Source: Corythucha ciliata
Taxonomy: Eukaryota > Arthropoda > Insecta > Hemiptera > Tingidae
Length of the DNA stretch: 64,000 bases
Assembly (NCBI GenBank): GCA_038030265.1
Contig: CM075939.1
Location: 14,737,253 to 14,801,252 of the forward strand
Direction of reading: 5' to 3'
Part shown: in pieces, positions 60,046 to 64,000 of the stretch
Position numbering within the stretch: the first letter of the stretch is position 1
Layout: the number at the start of each line of letters is the position of its first letter
Notes under the pieces: model-generated
What the model saw: only the letters and a program-made list of their open reading frames with translations
What the model was told of the DNA's origin: nothing
Databases searched by the model: none
Translations under genes and position numbers: made by a program

Positions 60046-63000
60046 ATTTTTTCTCGAAACTCGAATCGTGTTGGGCTATGCCCTTCCATCGTCGTCCGGA
60101 TAATATCAGTCTAATTAATTTATTAATTAAAATACCGGCGACAGATTTATTCAATATATCCATTTGGCGGCACATATTTTTTTATAAAAAAATTGTATGT
60201 TGCAGGGCTAGACAAACGAAAATGTGGGCTAAACAAACGAAGTTGTGTCTGAATATGTAGCGAAACAAACGATTGGGGTCATGTGTGCCGTTGCGTGAAG
60301 TTGGCGGCACACATTTTGTTTTTTTTTTAAATTGTATTTTGCAGGGCTAAACAAACGTAAACAAACAGTAAACAAACGAATGGCGCCATTTTCGTCATGT
60401 TTAGTGATATGTGTGCCGCCAGGTTCACGTGCATGTGATGCATATGGTTCAGTCGCTTTATGGGGGTGAGGTCCTCTAAAAGCCAGATCTACGGCTGAAC
60501 ATTCACAATTTTTGGATTAAACAACAGCACGCATAGAGGCTGAACCCCCTGCATTCTCTGTAGCCACCAGAAGGTGGAAAAGGACACTTTTATGGTGGAT
60601 ATGACCACTTTTCTGGCTTATTAACAAATTTAGAGCCGGATTGTCCGTGTCCAGGCTATTCAAGTCAAAAAATCGGATAGAGAGAGAAACAGTACGGTAG
60701 GGCCAACCACACCCAACTGGATCGCTCTCCCTCACAGCACCATTCAGCCACAGCCACAAAATATGGTAAGAATGAGGACTAAAATACTGAGTGGCTGGGT
60801 TTTGGTAAAAACCCATTTGTCTATCCTTTCGAAAAACGACGCAGACACTAAAAACGCCAAAACTGGAGGAGCAGGTGACCCGGAATATCAATACGCAGGG
60901 CGATTCTGTCTCAAAAACCAATTATTGGAGGAAATATCGAGCGAAGGGAAACCAACAGAAATCGCCTATAGAGAGTTCAGTGCCGTACCAGGCGTTCTAC
61001 CGGAGAAATAACCACGAGAAAACGAAAGTGAAAAAAAAAAAGCGCAACGATATTTGCAGGGGGTGCACTAGCCAAGGACCACCAGATCCTCTACAACGGT
61101 GGGAGGATCAATCCAAGTTTCTCGCGTTACGAAACACCCTTACGCGAGAAACTAGGCCAGAACGACACATACGCTGTACGACGTATTAATCAAACCAAAA
61201 CAGAGCGACATAAGACCGCTTAAGATGGTTATTTGTAAGGCTTAAAGCCGAAGAAACAACGTTGTACTGACAGGCAAAACGAGTGTCGCGCTGATTACTT
61301 GCACCTATTCTTTAAATCTTTAAGACGAAAGGCATTGCCTCATAACTTATCTACAATTTATTCCTTTCATATACAAAAAAATGAAACATGACTGGGTCGA
61401 TTCACCACATATTTCAACCCTCCCTCCCTTCAAACCTAAACTAAACACCACAATCACCGCGTGGGGACTTCTACACAACGCCTACATCTTTAATCACTCA
61501 GGGTGATTTGCTGCTTGAGTCGAGTGCACGACTCTACGTCCAACTCTCCTCTCTCTCCTCTCACCAACTGAACAAAACCCCTCCGACACACCGTAGTATG
61601 ATCTATTCGTTTTTCAAGCGAGGAAAGATTTGGTACGCGTCCAAGAGCATGTTACGTGCCAACCCCGCCCCCTCCCCACCCCCGGCGACCAGCACCCAGC
61701 GGCAAGACATAGCAGTACTCATGTTATTCACGAATTTGAAGAGAAAATCCTCAGAATATCAGGCTTCCTTCAAACCGCGAGTGGAGGAAATAAGCGAGGA
61801 GCCAACGTACTACCAATTGGCATTCCTAAAAAGACGTAATTACAAGCGTGAACAACAGAAAATGTGAAAATTACGAAAGTAGCTCGTTCCCGTTTCCACT
61901 CTGTACGATTGCCTGGCGTAACATTCTGCTGTTCCTTTAATCAGAAAAAAACCACTGCGGCGTACGCCGCGAAAGTCACAGGTATGACATTAAAATTACG
62001 TTGTTAAATTTTGCCGAATGAACATCCTCGTTATCTTTGAGAAGAGAAATAAGGGTTCGGCGGGGGGAATTAGCTCTGTCGAGTTGAGAATTGTGATGAG
62101 ATTTTTTTTTTTTTTTTTAAATAATTTTTCGGAGATTCTTCTGAGAGATTTGGCAACGTTGGAAAATAACGTGCCATTGTGTGAGAAGGAAGGCACTACT
62201 TTTCAACCCCTCAGTCGCCTTATACCCGTAACCCATCAAAAGCTCATCCCCGCCCCTTATAGACTCATCCCTACCAGCTACCCTTATATCAAGCAAACGC
62301 AAGAGGCGCATGACAAACTACCCATCAGCCAACTGAAGAGTCCAAAAAGTAGACGGCCATGCTGGTTTTACCACCTCCACAGCAGTAAATAAGGAGTGGG
62401 GCGACCTGCGCAGTTCTACCATCGCTATAGAGCAAGGTCAACCGCTGTGCAATTGGTCGGGGAACTGCGCCATTAGACGATGAGTCGCGGTGATGATCGG
62501 TTTGCGCTGTGATTGGAGTTGATGGGGCTGTTTTTTTTTTTTTTTTGGGAGGGTGTGGGATTATTAGCAAAGGCTCTTTTGGAGCATTGAATGGTGAAGT
62601 TTCCGTTCAAAAAAATTGTCTTGTGGTGATAAATGAACGATTTTCTTGATAAAGTTTGTGAAAAATCCAATAAAAGACAGAAATTGTATGTAAGACTGTT
62701 GTATTGTACAATTCGGTTGTTTCTGAGAAAAGTCAAGAAAAAATCACAAGAGGTTATATGTAATGAGCTTGAAAACAAGTAAGTGCCTCAAATAACGAAT
62801 TGTTTTATCCTCTTTCAAGGAAACAGCAGGTTCATCAACGATTTTCAAGGAATACCAGGCATCTGGCACACAATTGTCGAGGAAATCGAATGAAAATGGG
62901 GTGTACGGACAGAGGGGGATGAATTACCACCCCCACCCCTTCATCATCCAAAATCACGATTGATGGGCAACCCTGGAGGGAGAAGAGTTCACCCAACTTA

Positions 63001-64000
63001 AGTCCTCAAACTGCGACGTTGCCAGTTCATGCGTGCTCAACTTGACAACGTCGCCTATTATGTAGCTCGACATCGAAAAAAAGAACTCTCCTCTTACTCC
63101 ACTGTTGTGAAAGGGGGGGCATGAAGTTGTGAGTCAGAGAGAAATACGTGACCTGGGGACTTTATCAAAGGAAGGCGTAAAATAGGTGAGGGGGATACGT
63201 TATGAGAGTGGGGTGGGGGGTCGAGAAAGACACGAGAATGGCAACCTGTGAGTATAACGTGACTTTCGAAGGGAGTGTCACAAAATGACAAGAAAGGTCT
63301 ATTTAAGGGAACTTTCAATTCGGGTTGAGTCGTTACGTACGCAATGCCTTAACTAAGTTTCTCCGGGCACACGGCTGTCTTCCTTTCTTAATAGTTAATC
63401 ACCTCTGCCACCACCCATCATCGGGGAACCGATGATGTGACCTTCGGTCGCAATTTAAACTCTTACGGTCTAGTTGAAACCATGAAATATTTATTTGCAC
63501 CGTGAAGGAAATAAAAGCGCTTACGTAACAACAAGAAACTTTTAGAGAACCAAGGGAAGTTTGGTATGTAAAATGGTAATTCCAGCTATTTTGAATCCAA
63601 ACAACCAAGTCATGTATTCAAGAAAAACAGGAGGAACCGACCTTGAAACCCCCCACACCACAGGCGTAGTCACAAGTTCCAAAAATAGCGACCAAACATC
63701 CTGCATCTGACCCCCACCCCCACCCTTACGAATGATCTTGGAGCGTACAGAACGCGCACCAAGACTTTTTCTGGAGTTCATTACTTCGGAGACAGAAACC
63801 TGTCCATTTTTTAAAATCTCTTTCCACAGGGGCAAGCAACTCTAACCAGGACGAGAGAAACCCGGTCGAACTATCCTCCTCCTCCTCCCACCACCTTGGT
63901 CGCCTTATTTTATCAACACTTCTGATCAGAGTCGAAAGCAAGACTGCGTAACGAGTATGTTTCTTCTCAGAACCCGGAGAATCCGCTCGCTATTAACACT

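Larger units (their letters stand above)
59366..60163. mobile_element. tRNA-derived SINE cluster nested in the foldback element
   Basis: TTGGCGGCACAT at 59354-59365 and 60164-60175 is a 12-bp target duplication. Between lie a full copy (59366-59668, tRNA head on minus), a second copy in tandem (from 59669, 303-bp period) cut off at about 59780 within the tRNA, a short 'attcaatatatc' repeat, and an inverted full copy (about 59845-60163, tRNA head on plus). Confidence 0.8.
58600..60320. repeat. right-arm tandem units of the foldback element
   Basis: The landmark TTGGCGGCAC recurs at 58761, 58912, 59041 (variant), 59182, 59354, then past the SINE cluster at 60165 and 60301, giving periods of about 129-172 bp. 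Length differences come from variable numbers of ~17-21 bp 'gggctaaacaaacga' subrepeats. Confidence 0.85.
57443..60434. mobile_element. 3-kb foldback-type transposable element
   Basis: Terminal inverted repeats of about 75 bp begin ATGCACGTGAACCTGGCGGC at both ends and include a perfect AATGGCGCCATT palindrome. Flanks are GTGACGCAT (57434-57442) and GTGATGCAT (60435-60443), a 9-bp duplication with one mismatch. Inside, ~120-170 bp tandem units built of 'gggctaaacaaacgaaaattt' subrepeats and hairpin motifs run in one orientation on the left (to about 58,060) and the opposite on the right (from about 58,600). No transposase frame. This layout fits Drosophila-FB-like foldback elements; the family link is inferred. 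Confidence 0.8.
57262..64000. other. sequence upstream of the RRM1 exon (probable spen intron)
   Basis: The first half of RRM1 must be encoded upstream of 57261, so this is presumably intronic. It holds the foldback element at 57443-60434. From 60,435 to 64,000 I see no gene, array or element. Confidence 0.55.

Noticed and set aside
61508..61867. 119-residue plus-strand open frame
   Set aside because: No recognisable motif, and codon use is unlike the spen exons.
61996..62196. Minus-strand NVAKSLRRISEKLFKK considered as the missing first half of RRM1
   Set aside because: It lacks the expected LWVGNLP (RNP2) motif and a donor site in the right phase; the resemblance is to a generic amphipathic helix.

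Overview
This is an animal nuclear window dominated by one gene: a split ends (spen / SHARP-type) transcriptional regulator on the minus strand. Twenty-one coding exons can be joined with consensus GT-AG splice sites and a continuous reading phase, from a partial first RNA-recognition motif at 57,261 to a stop codon at 3,232. They give about 4,287 residues. The first coding exon, holding the start codon and the first half of RRM1, was not found and probably lies beyond 64,000. Introns of up to 23 kb, tRNA-derived SINEs, and RRM and SPOC sequences close to the arthropod/vertebrate Spen family point to an arthropod (insect or crustacean). The species cannot be fixed from sequence alone.

Layout, left to right. 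1-1,600: flank downstream of the gene, with a degenerate short-unit repeat array split by a SINE-like inverted-repeat insertion. 1,600-3,231: AT-rich 3' UTR with a poly(A) signal and four Pumilio-type sites on the mRNA strand. 3,232-3,897: three SPOC exons. 3,898-9,832: intron packed with five or more families of degenerate minisatellite. 9,833-22,787: dense exon cluster, including one 7.9-kb exon that encodes most of the low-complexity middle of the protein, and the exons for RRM4, RRM3, RRM2 and a Ser/Arg segment. 22,788-34,146: three small exons in large introns that hold a TTAA-flanked MITE and further arrays. 34,147-56,967: a 23-kb intron with a long degenerate array (35.8-45.1 kb, interrupted), a SINE pair, a 562-bp long-TIR MITE and a CpG-rich block. 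56,968-57,261: RRM1 exon. 57,443-60,434: a 3-kb foldback-type element with terminal inverted repeats and a near-perfect 9-bp target duplication, itself invaded by a tRNA-derived SINE cluster with a 12-bp target duplication. 60,435-64,000: no recognised feature.

Spen proteins bind RNA through N-terminal RRMs and recruit co-repressors through the C-terminal SPOC domain, and both ends are well conserved here. No second protein-coding gene could be supported. The unusual content is non-coding: at least seven unrelated-looking degenerate minisatellite families with 16-36 bp units, many G/C homopolymers of 8-13 nt, and several structured mobile elements.
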